From Stenotrophomonas sp. Marseille-Q4652 (lineage in GTDB: Bacteria; Pseudomonadota; Gammaproteobacteria; Xanthomonadales; Xanthomonadaceae), in assembly GCF_916618915.1 (NCBI RefSeq), contig NZ_CAKAKE010000002.1, forward strand, positions 1 through 20,959: DNA of 20,959 nt. Direction: 5' to 3'. A model generated the notes under the pieces. The model was not told the DNA's origin. It saw only the letters and a list, made by a program, of their open reading frames with translations, and did not search any database. Position 1 is the stretch's first letter. Each line of letters opens with the position of its first letter. The position numbers and the translations under genes are program-made. This document shows, piece by piece, positions 13,650 through 19,997 of this stretch.

Positions 13650-13914
13650 GCGCCTTTTCTTCAACCACCAGCGTCTGGTCTCTGGCCTCCAGCTGGGCCA
13701 GGGCCCAATCCATCAACGCGACCATGGCCGGGCCAGGGGCGCCGTTCACGCTGTTTTTGACGCGCTCGGAGAGCTCGACCGGGAGCAGGAAAAACGCCTG
13801 TTTTGAGTAGGTCACCCCGTCGCGTTCGCGGGGGATGGCTGCCCGCATGACCACCCGCGTGCCGTCCACGGCCGGCTGGGTGCGGTGTTCAAAGAGGGGA
13901 GAGGGCGTAGGCAT
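13645..13914 (-). CDS. ribbon-helix-helix-like DNA-binding protein
   Basis: An 89-residue protein. Residues 43-80 fit a ribbon-helix-helix domain: strand AFFLLPV, helix A (ELSERVKNSVNG) and helix B (PAMVALMDWALAQLEARD). This region is a clear relative of the C-terminus of the protein encoded after parA (5802-6134), with VALxDWALxxLE in common and the same spacing. The N-terminal 40 residues are basic with a VVMRAAIPRER stretch. The upstream region contains the operator-like sequence AGTCTGGACTAGA (13927-13939), and related sites lie in front of the candidate sRNA and the JAB-like gene. It is therefore a good candidate for the regulator of this cluster and of its own gene (inference). The stop lies within the 20-bp palindrome at 13630-13649. 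Confidence 0.7.
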   Translation of the reverse strand: MPTPSPLFEHRTQPAVDGTRVVMRAAIPRERDGVTYSKQAFFLLPVELSERVKNSVNGAPGPAMVALMDWALAQLEARDQTLVVEEKAR

Positions 13915-13923
13915 TAGGGCGGT

Positions 13924-13940
13924 TCAAGTCTGGACTAGAA
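13924..13940. promoter_or_regulatory. TCTAGAC-type operator O2, upstream of the RHH gene
   Basis: TCAAGTCTGGACTAGAA, an imperfect palindrome that begins with the same TCAAGTCT as O1 (13435-13442) and ends with CTGGACTAGA, also found in O3 (14092-14101). It lies about 10 bases upstream of the RHH start codon, where a bound protein would block transcription or initiation. Confidence 0.55.
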
Positions 13941-13967
13941 GCCCAAAAGCATACTGCACCGGGCAAC

Positions 13968-13994
13968 CAAGCCCCCGCTGCGCTAGGGGGCTTG
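13968..13994 (+). terminator. second copy of the terminator hairpin, fused to promoter e
   Basis: CAAGCCCCC (13968-13976) and GGGGGCTTG (13986-13994) with loop GCTGCGCTA; it differs from the copy at 4848-4874 by one loop base. No plus-strand gene ends here, so its presence is best explained by duplication of a terminator-promoter cassette. It may insulate promoter e from upstream transcription. Confidence 0.65.
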
Positions 13995-14019
13995 ACTATA
14001 TTATATTATATGATATTAT
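13992..14019 (+). promoter_or_regulatory. A/T-block promoter e of the JAB-like gene
   Basis: TTGACT (13992-13997), a 16-base pure A/T/G spacer and TATTAT (14014-14019). It aligns base for base with promoter c, including ATATGATATTAT at the same distance from the -35 box. The predicted leader of about 90 bases to ATG 14119 contains a GGTGG/CCACC inverted repeat, a run of seven T (14060-14066 area) and operator O3, so initiation and elongation may both be controlled. Confidence 0.7.
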
Positions 14020-14074
14020 GTAGTTGACGGTGGAGGAAACCCCACCCAAGGACCACTCTTTTTTTCACTCCATC

Positions 14075-14104
14075 GGTCCAGTCTAGACTGGACTGGACTA
14101 GACC
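14075..14104. promoter_or_regulatory. TCTAGAC-type double operator O3, upstream of the JAB-like gene
   Basis: The perfect 14-bp palindrome CCAGTCTAGACTGG (14078-14091) is followed by GACTGGACTAGACC, so O3 combines an O1-like and an O2-like half, with GGTC/GACC at the outer edges. It ends 14 bases before ATG 14119, covering the leader of the gene. Confidence 0.7.
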
Positions 14105-14118
14105 AAAGGAAAGCCGCT

Positions 14119-14688
14119 ATGAACCGTATCGCTCTGACCATCGCCACCCTCCTGTTTGCCACCGTCGCCCAGGCCGCCGATTACGGCCCGGTTGAGAAGG
14201 TGAAGATTCCGGGCGTGGGCCCGGTGGACTACCAGCACGTTCTGACTGAGACCAGCCAGCCGGGCGAAACCATGGACGCTTTCGCGGCTCGCCTGTCGCC
14301 GCGCCTGCGGGCTTTCAGCGATGAAACCGGCTTCGAGGCCTGCGGCGTGATTGCCACCGACGGGGAGCGCTTCGGCGCTGTCATCGGCTCCAACCGTTCG
14401 CACATCGCTTGTGCCAATTTCAGCTCCAAGGTGCCGGAGGGTATGCGTCCCACCCTCCAGACGATCCACAGCCACGGCAAAGAGCGCGGCTTCAACGCGA
14501 ACCGCAACGACCTGGCGCTCAACGGTCAGGTGTTCGCTGGCCACCGCGGCCTGCGCGGTGTGGCAGGTCAGAACCTGCGCGAGTTCTCGGAGATGGACTA
14601 CGACGGCGGCGCGGGCTACCTGGCCACGCCGGAAGGCACCAAGCACCAGGCCGGGCATGGCACCGTTCGCACGGTCCACGCCCACTAA
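14119..14688 (+). CDS. secreted JAB/MPN-like putative metallopeptidase
   Basis: A 189-residue protein with an N-terminal signal peptide (MNRIALTIATLLFATVAQAA, cleavage after residue 19 or 20), so it is periplasmic or secreted. The mature part shows the ingredients of a JAB/MPN (JAMM) site: E73 in GFEACGVI, the H117-S-H119 pair in LQTIHSHG, and S157-x-x-D160 in FSEMD followed by GGAGYLATPEG, as in secreted JAB-type families such as DUF4329. The gap between HSH and SxxD is 37 residues, longer than the usual 7-10, so there is an insertion or the match is fortuitous. C76 and C98 could form a disulfide. AAAGGA at 14105-14110 is the ribosome-binding site. It has its own promoter e and operator O3, and faces the pilin gene 18 bases from its stop. 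Confidence 0.65.
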   Translation: MNRIALTIATLLFATVAQAADYGPVEKVKIPGVGPVDYQHVLTETSQPGETMDAFAARLSPRLRAFSDETGFEACGVIATDGERFGAVIGSNRSHIACANFSSKVPEGMRPTLQTIHSHGKERGFNANRNDLALNGQVFAGHRGLRGVAGQNLREFSEMDYDGGAGYLATPEGTKHQAGHGTVRTVHAH

Positions 14689-14696
14689 ACCGGTGG

Positions 14697-14719
14697 GCCG
14701 ACGCCGTTAGGGCGTCGGC
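14697..14719. terminator. bidirectional hairpin between convergent genes
   Basis: GCCGACGCC (14697-14705) and GGCGTCGGC (14711-14719), a perfect 9-bp stem with loop GTTAG, between the convergent JAB-like and pilin genes and overlapping the pilin stop codon. There is no T run on either side, so termination efficiency is uncertain. Confidence 0.6.
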
Positions 14720-17166
14720 AGCACGTCGCCGGGGAACTGCGGGTAGGGCGTTCCAGGCGTATCCCACGACAGGGCGCAAGGATTGCCCGGCAGAACCGGC
14801 TTCCACGGGCCTCCACCGGGGAAATCCCGATACCAGGCCGTGTAACCGCCAATCGGCGCGTGCGAGACCAGCAACTGGTATTGGACTTCATACGAGCGCA
14901 CGCACTTGGTCCCGGCAAAGCCGGCGACATAGCCCAAGCCGTCGTGCCACCAGCCCACGTTGCCCACCACGGCGGTGGCGCAGGTGCTGGAGGTGGTGGC
15001 CCAGCCGGTCACCGGCGTCCATTCACTCCAGGCTGACCAATCGCCCCACGAATAAGCACCCGTCGGCGCCGGGCAGTAAGCCGTGCGCGTCTGGGTCCGC
15101 TGTTCGTTGCGGGTCTGGGTAATGCCGCCGACCTGACCGACCGGACAGCCCAAGGTCTGAGTGGCCACGCGGTTCTCCACGTTCGTCTGCGTGCTGGGGT
15201 TGGGCAGGGCGCACGCCGGCGCCGGCGGCGGTGCCGGGGTGGCGCAGGTGTTGGACGTGGTGGTCCAACCGCCGGTCGCCGTCCAGGCACTCCAAGCACT
15301 CCAGTTGCCCCAGGTGTAGGAACCAGTCGGAGCCGGGCACGTGGCCGTGCGCGTCTGCGTGCGTTGTTCCGGCCGGCTCTGGATGATCGAACCAGACTGA
15401 CCAGCCGGGCAACCCAGGGTCTGGGTGGCCACACGGTTCTCCACGTTGGTTTGCGTGCTTGGGTTGGGCAGGGTGCAGTTGGTGGCGCAGGTGTTGGACG
15501 TGGTGGTCCAAGCCGTCACACCCGTCCATGCGGACCAGCTTCCCCAGCTTCCCCAGGTGTAGGAACCGGTCGCGGCCGGGCAGGTTGCGGTGCGCGTCTG
15601 GGTGCGCTGCTCGGTGCGCGTCTGGGTGATGGCTCCCGATTGGCCCGAGGGGCAAGCCAGGGTCTGGGTGCCGGTGCGGTTTTCAGTGTTGGTCTGCGTG
15701 CTCGGGTTGGGCAGGGAGCAAGCGGCCAAGCAATCACCGTAGTTGACGAAGGTGCCACCGGTGCCGTCCCAGGTCCACGGAGTAGCCACGGCCGCACCGG
15801 TCGGAGCCGGGCAGGACCAGGATCGGGTTTCACCCGTGACCCAGTTGCTGCTCGTGCCCACCCATCCTGCAGGGCAGGCGGCGGTGTAGAACAACTGGCG
15901 CCATTCCGGAGGCGGAGCCACGCACTGCGGGGCACAGGTGCTGCTGTAGTTGCGGGTGTTTCCCGTGTTGGTCCAGCTGCTCCAGGAACCATAGGTCGGG
16001 CCGGGCAGGCTGCGGGTTCCCACCGGGCAGTTGTAGGTCACCGAACGGGTGCGCGATTGCTCATACTGCCAAGTGGTCACCCCCAACTGGCCCGCAGGGC
16101 AGGCGCCCGAAGCGTTGACCCACTGGGTGCCGCTGTCCGTGGACGGAGCCGGGCAAGAAGCGCAGGTGTTGGTGGTATCCGTCCAGGCGCCGGCCTGGGG
16201 GGCTTCCCACGCTTCATAGTTGCCGCCGATTTCACCGCACCACCAGCGCCGCTCTTGGTTCGTAAGGCCCCAGGTGCCTGCCGGGCAGGTGGCCACGCTG
16301 CGGTTTTCAGTGGGCGGGATGACGCAAGCGGCCACCGAGGAAACCGGCGACGAGGGCGCAGGCACCGCCGGGGCCGGCGGCGTGTTCGGGCTCACCGGAG
16401 TGGGAGCAGGCGGCAGCGCCGGGCTCACGGTCGCAGGCGGCGCCATCGGCGCGCTGCTGACCGGTGCGACGGGAGCCGCACCGCCCACGGGCCCAACCGG
16501 GCCCACCGGCGTGCCCACGGGCGCGGAGGTTGGAGCCGTGACCGTGGGCACCGCCGGTGGAAGCGCAAGGGGCGGGGCTGCCACTGCCGTGCCAGCCACC
16601 AGGCCCGAGTAGAAAACAAAGCCCATGCGGCCGCTGCCGCGCTCGCAAGCGTCGCCGGCGGCGGCAATGTCCAGCTGGCCCTCGCTGGCCATCACGCTCA
16701 CGTTGTCCACGCGAACGTCCCAGGCGCGGGAAGCCATCGAGGCGGCCAGGCCAGCGCACGCGCTGGCAGGCACCTGGGTCTCCACCAGGAAAGCGTCGCC
16801 ACCGGTGTTCACTGTGGCCGGATGGAAGCTCACCGGGTTGCCCCAGGCGTTGACCAGGCCAGAGCCGGCCCGCTTGTAAGCGTCGCCGGCCAGGTCATCG
16901 CGCCGCACCAGGGCAGTGGTCAGGTTGTTGTAGTTGCCGAGCATTCCGATGGAGCGCTCGATGTTCAACGCGCTTTGCTCCAGCGCGTCGGTTTCGTTGC
17001 GCACAGCGGCCTTTGCGTCGGTGCTCTTGAAAGTCACCATTGCCACCATGCCGAGGACCGAAACAACGCCCAGGGCAAGCATGGTTTCCAAGAGGCCAAA
17101 GCCTTGGGCGCGGTCAATGGCCACGGCCAGGCGTGAGGGCTTAAAACGGGTGTGGGGGTGTGTCAT
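14707..17166 (-). CDS. type IV prepilin fused to thrombospondin-1-like repeats (pilus adhesin)
   Basis: An 819-residue protein starting at ATG 17166, chosen over ATG 17202 because TTGGAG precedes it by 10 bases. Residues 1-22 form a basic leader ending in QG; the mature protein begins FGLLETMLALGVVSVLGM, with Glu at +5, the prepilin peptidase signature. About 180 residues of pilin-like domain follow (NAWGNPVSFHP, then a Cys-flanked VETQVPASACAGL region as in PilS-type type IVb pilins). Next come a Pro/Ala/Val-rich linker and six Cys-rich modules with WGxWSxWSxWT and EQRTQTRTAxCPA patterns like thrombospondin type 1 repeats. The last three modules are nearly identical. A distinct C-terminal domain with three Cys ends the protein. 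It resembles PilV-type tip adhesins of IncI pili in layout, but no shufflon or recombinase is visible. It is probably a pilus tip adhesin. Confidence 0.85.
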   Translation of the reverse strand: MTHPHTRFKPSRLAVAIDRAQGFGLLETMLALGVVSVLGMVAMVTFKSTDAKAAVRNETDALEQSALNIERSIGMLGNYNNLTTALVRRDDLAGDAYKRAGSGLVNAWGNPVSFHPATVNTGGDAFLVETQVPASACAGLAASMASRAWDVRVDNVSVMASEGQLDIAAAGDACERGSGRMGFVFYSGLVAGTAVAAPPLALPPAVPTVTAPTSAPVGTPVGPVGPVGGAAPVAPVSSAPMAPPATVSPALPPAPTPVSPNTPPAPAVPAPSSPVSSVAACVIPPTENRSVATCPAGTWGLTNQERRWWCGEIGGNYEAWEAPQAGAWTDTTNTCASCPAPSTDSGTQWVNASGACPAGQLGVTTWQYEQSRTRSVTYNCPVGTRSLPGPTYGSWSSWTNTGNTRNYSSTCAPQCVAPPPEWRQLFYTAACPAGWVGTSSNWVTGETRSWSCPAPTGAAVATPWTWDGTGGTFVNYGDCLAACSLPNPSTQTNTENRTGTQTLACPSGQSGAITQTRTEQRTQTRTATCPAATGSYTWGSWGSWSAWTGVTAWTTTSNTCATNCTLPNPSTQTNVENRVATQTLGCPAGQSGSIIQSRPEQRTQTRTATCPAPTGSYTWGNWSAWSAWTATGGWTTTSNTCATPAPPPAPACALPNPSTQTNVENRVATQTLGCPVGQVGGITQTRNEQRTQTRTAYCPAPTGAYSWGDWSAWSEWTPVTGWATTSSTCATAVVGNVGWWHDGLGYVAGFAGTKCVRSYEVQYQLLVSHAPIGGYTAWYRDFPGGGPWKPVLPGNPCALSWDTPGTPYPQFPGDVLPTP
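14974..15720 (-). repeat. three tandem ~240-bp repeats inside the pilin gene
   Basis: Three in-frame direct repeats at about 14974-15213, 15240-15477 and 15481-15720, each encoding about 80 residues from a Cys-x-Leu-Pro-Asn-Pro-Ser-Thr-Gln start to a Thr-Cys-Ala-Thr end. The two left-most copies are separated by a short Pro/Ala-rich insert. High nucleotide identity suggests recent duplication or recombination between modules. Confidence 0.85.
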
Positions 17167-17275
17167 GGGTAAAAAGCTCCAACCTTTTCCTACCCCCACC
17201 ATGCGACAGGATTAGAAAAGCGCAAGCCCCTGAAAGTGCCTAAAAACAAGGGGTTTTTTAGTTTTTCCTGTTTGG

Positions 17276-18649
17276 TCATGGCGACGCCCTGCGCGGTGCT
17301 GGAGAGGGTGCGTTTAGCTCCAGCACACCCTGGAGCGAGGTCTTCAACTTCTCGCGCTCCAGGCGCAGTTGCGCGTTCTCTGCTTCCAGCCGTGCCAGCT
17401 TCGCCTCCAAGGTTTCAACGGGCGCCAGGCTGGCGTGTTCGTCGGTTGCTCGCTCGCGTTGTTCCCAGGCGCTGCGCCCCTGGCTCATTGCTGCCAGCAC
17501 GTCGGCATTGCCAGCGGCCACCTGGCGCGGTGTCCTGCCCAGGGCGTCGGGTGCGTCCAGGTCCGCGCCGGCGTCGGCCAGCAGTCGCGCGTGCTCGGTG
17601 TTGCCCTTGCGCGCGGCCACGTGCAGCGCCGTGGCGCCGTTGGCGTCCACACTGTTGGCGTCGGCGCCGTCTTCCAGCAATGCCGCCAGCACGGCCGGCC
17701 GGGGCTGTTCCGCGGCCACGTGTAGGGGCTGGGCCACGGTGTCGGTTTCCGACATGGCCCCCGCACGCAGCAGCGTTTTCACCGCCTCCACGTTGCCGCT
17801 GGAGGCGGCCATGTAGAGCGGAGTCATGCCGCAAAAATGGCTGTTGAGCGTGGCGGCCTGGCGCAGGGGTTGATGACGCAGCAGCACGTCCACCATCGCC
17901 GCGTCACCGCGGCCGGCGGCCAGGTGGAGCAGCGTGGGCCCGTGCCCTTCGCCGGTGGCCACGGGTTGGTCCAGGCCATCGGGCACACGGGCCACCACGC
18001 GCCGCAGGGCGTCCACGTCGCCGGTTTGAACGGCCTCATGGGCGGCCGCCACCGGATCCAGCGGCGCGAACAACTGCGCGCTGGTCGTGGGCCCGTGCTC
18101 GTCGGTCAGGCCCATCATTTCGGCCTGCTGGCGCACGGTGAAGCCGTGCGCGTTGGCCCGGTCTGGGTCTGCTCCATAGGTCAGAAGCTCATGGAAAGCC
18201 TCAAGGTGTGGCCGGCTCACTTCCCACCGGCTGGCGGTGTGGTCGTAGGTGAACGCGCCGGCCAGGGCCAGGTGGAGCGGGGACATGCCGCGCTCGTTGA
18301 GCGCGTCCAGGTCCGCGCCTTCGCGCACGGCCTGGCGCAATGCCGGCAAATCCGCACGCAAGGCGGCGGTGTGGAGCTGGTAGGGGTCGCGGTCCAGGTC
18401 CATGGGTTCCTCCGGGTCCAGGTCTTCAACAACAACAAAGGCGTAATCACAGGGCCCGCAAAAGTGGACCTGTTGGGGGCCATCGGCCCCGCTGCCTTCG
18501 GTGAAAGCGGTGCGGCTTCCGCACTTGGGACACCCTGCCGGCTGGTCGCCGGCGAAATAGGTATCTGCTGCCAGGCTCGAGTCCTGGGCCAGCAGTGCGT
18601 CCACGGCCACGCCGTCGTTGCGTTCGATGGCCCAGCGCAACGCGGTCAT
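17276..18649 (-). CDS. ankyrin repeat protein with zinc ribbon and C-terminal coiled coil
   Basis: A 457-residue protein. A zinc-ribbon-like pair of CxxC motifs lies at C40/C43 (CPKCG) and C64/C67 (CGPC). From about residue 90 to 395 there are seven or eight ankyrin repeats, for example SPLHLALAGAF, TLLHLAAGRGDAAMVDVLLR, TPLYMAASSGNVEAVKTLLR and TALHVAARKGNTEHARLLAD. Residues 415-445 form a leucine-zipper-like coiled coil (LEAKLARLEAENAQLRLE), ending in LKTSLQGVLELN. The same LK-x-x-LQGVL tail ends the ArdC-like protein encoded just upstream. The start overlaps the ardC stop by 4 bases, so the two are made together. Cytoplasmic, no signal peptide. A role as partner or regulator of the ArdC-like protein is inferred from coupling and the shared tail. 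Confidence 0.88.
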   Translation of the reverse strand: MTALRWAIERNDGVAVDALLAQDSSLAADTYFAGDQPAGCPKCGSRTAFTEGSGADGPQQVHFCGPCDYAFVVVEDLDPEEPMDLDRDPYQLHTAALRADLPALRQAVREGADLDALNERGMSPLHLALAGAFTYDHTASRWEVSRPHLEAFHELLTYGADPDRANAHGFTVRQQAEMMGLTDEHGPTTSAQLFAPLDPVAAAHEAVQTGDVDALRRVVARVPDGLDQPVATGEGHGPTLLHLAAGRGDAAMVDVLLRHQPLRQAATLNSHFCGMTPLYMAASSGNVEAVKTLLRAGAMSETDTVAQPLHVAAEQPRPAVLAALLEDGADANSVDANGATALHVAARKGNTEHARLLADAGADLDAPDALGRTPRQVAAGNADVLAAMSQGRSAWEQRERATDEHASLAPVETLEAKLARLEAENAQLRLEREKLKTSLQGVLELNAPSPAPRRASP

Positions 18650-19896
18650 GGCGTCACCGCCTTGCGCACCTGGGCGGTGACTTCGGGCTCTGCCGCCAGC
18701 ACGCCCTGGAGGGCGTTTTTCAGCTGGTCGCGCTGGGCCCGCAAGGTGGCCAGCTCCTGCTCCAGCTCCGGGGCCGGTCGCGGGTCGTAAGGGCCACGCG
18801 CCTGGAGGCCGTAGTCGTCGGCATATTCGCGCACCGCGTCCAGCGCGCTGTCCGCGTCGCGGTAGCGCAACACCTGCTCACGGGTCAGGCCAGCGTCTTC
18901 GACGGTCAGCGCGTAGTCGCGCTGCAGGAGCAAATCAAACTCCCGCACAAACGCGGCTTGCTGCTCGCTCTCCGCGGTGGCTTCGGCCACCTGGAGCGGT
19001 GCCGGGGGCTCAATGCCCAGGAAGTCCATCATCTTCTGAGCGTCGGACGCAGCGCGGTAGATTTCCCGCGGCTCCTTTTTGAGCACTTCAATCCAGTGCC
19101 CCACGTAGGCGTGATGTTGGCCAGGGTCGTGGCCAACCTGGAGCGCTTCGCCGGCCATCATTGAGAAGATTTCCGCACGCAGCTCTTCGCGTGCATAGCT
19201 CTCCGAACCGAAGGGCCCAGACAAGTCACGGTCCAGCCGGGACGGGTGACCGGTGGCGTGGCCAGCTTCGTGTAGGGCCGTGGCCCAATAGGCGTCAGCG
19301 GTGTGGAATTGGTGCTGTTCCGGCAGCTGGATCCGGTCCTGGGAAGGACGATAAAAGGCCTGGTTGCCGCCGTGTTCGATGGGCACGCCCAGGCGTTCAA
19401 GCACCTCAGCCACGGCCGCATGACGGAAGGCTTCGGGCACTTCCGGCGCCGGCGGCGGCGGCGGAAGGCCGTCAATCTGCGAAGCGTTGAACACGCGGGC
19501 ATGGAACACCGTCAACGAGGGCCGGCCCTTGGCGCTGGCTTCCTCGTCGGCGTCCTCGCCCGTGTCCTCATCTTTGCCTTTGCGCAGGCTCTTTTTCCAA
19601 TACTCAATGGAGGTCGATTTCTCGCCTTTTCGGACCTGGCCACCCAAGGCGGTGGCCTGTTTGTAGGTCATCCAGCGGCTGTCTGTGCTGCCAAGCTCTG
19701 CCTGCCGCAACATCAGATTGATGGCGTTGCCCCCGCGGTAAGCCTTGCCGGTGGTCGGGTTGAACGGCATACCGCCGGAAGGGCTGCGGGTGCCCGCTTT
19801 CCAGGGACGTTGCCAGGGGGCGGTGCCCGCCTCCAGGGCGGCAATCATGCGGTCGGCCACTTCGCGGTCATAGTCGGCTCGTTTGGTGCTGCTCAT
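18646..19896 (-). CDS. ardC: ArdC-like antirestriction protein (ssDNA-binding plus zinc metallopeptidase)
   Basis: A 416-residue protein; ATG 19896 was chosen because GGAG lies 8 bases upstream and the family's usual N-terminus (YDREVADRMIAALEAGTAPW) follows closely. The ArdC N-terminal ssDNA-binding domain covers about 5-140, with APWQRPW, NPTTGKAYRGGNAINLML and the WMTYKQATALGGQVRKGEKS stretch. The zincin-like metallopeptidase domain follows, with HEAGH at 209-213, TGHPSRLDRDL, and EELRAEI around 237-243 supplying the third ligand. ArdC proteins protect incoming plasmid DNA from host restriction during conjugation. About 120 extra C-terminal residues extend beyond the standard family length and end in a coiled coil with LKNALQGVL, shared with the ankyrin protein. 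A 12-residue acidic insert lies at 109-120. Confidence 0.9.
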   Translation of the reverse strand: MSSTKRADYDREVADRMIAALEAGTAPWQRPWKAGTRSPSGGMPFNPTTGKAYRGGNAINLMLRQAELGSTDSRWMTYKQATALGGQVRKGEKSTSIEYWKKSLRKGKDEDTGEDADEEASAKGRPSLTVFHARVFNASQIDGLPPPPPAPEVPEAFRHAAVAEVLERLGVPIEHGGNQAFYRPSQDRIQLPEQHQFHTADAYWATALHEAGHATGHPSRLDRDLSGPFGSESYAREELRAEIFSMMAGEALQVGHDPGQHHAYVGHWIEVLKKEPREIYRAASDAQKMMDFLGIEPPAPLQVAEATAESEQQAAFVREFDLLLQRDYALTVEDAGLTREQVLRYRDADSALDAVREYADDYGLQARGPYDPRPAPELEQELATLRAQRDQLKNALQGVLAAEPEVTAQVRKAVTP

Positions 19897-19997
19897 CGTT
19901 CGTTCTCCGGTTGGGGTGCCGCGCGCCAACCGCCCGCGGGGGTGTGATAGACCTGCCAGGTGCCCCATTGCCGGCTGTTGTCACGGGCGCGGTTCAT
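19893..19997 (-). CDS. 34-residue coupled peptide
   Basis: ATG 19997 to TGA 19893, reading MNRARDNSRQWGTWQVYHTP followed by 14 more residues. Its start overlaps the stop of the upstream gene (ATGA), and its stop overlaps the ArdC start (ATGA). This exact fit into the overlap chain is the main evidence that it is translated. It contains the ribosome-binding site of the ArdC gene. No domain can be seen. It may serve to couple translation rather than to make a functional protein. Confidence 0.5.
   Translation of the reverse strand: MNRARDNSRQWGTWQVYHTPAGGWRAAPQPENER

Noticed and set aside
13498..13806. Plus-strand open frame of 102 codons over the hairpin region
   Set aside because: It runs through the terminator and hairpins and opposite the RHH gene, has no ribosome-binding site and encodes a low-complexity product.
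14974..15720. Shufflon in the pilin gene
   Set aside because: The repeats are in direct orientation and in frame. I saw no inverted recombination sites and no recombinase gene in the window.
15364..17136. Open frame of 590 codons on the plus strand
   Set aside because: It is the antisense of the pilin/TSP1 gene; the product is Arg/Gly/Ala-rich without domains, and the minus-strand gene has clear pilin and repeat features.
17167..17275. Terminator and pilin promoter in the gap between the ankyrin and pilin genes
   Set aside because: The only inverted repeat (CCCCT with AGGGG, 17 bases apart) is weak and lacks a T run on the minus strand. No clear -35/-10 pair was found, so I see nothing definite in this 109-base gap.
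19896..19968. Longer ArdC start at 19968
   Set aside because: The extra 24 residues are Pro/Gly/Arg-rich, unlike the family, and overlap the 34-codon gene; ATG 19896 has a good ribosome-binding site and fits the ArdC N-terminus.
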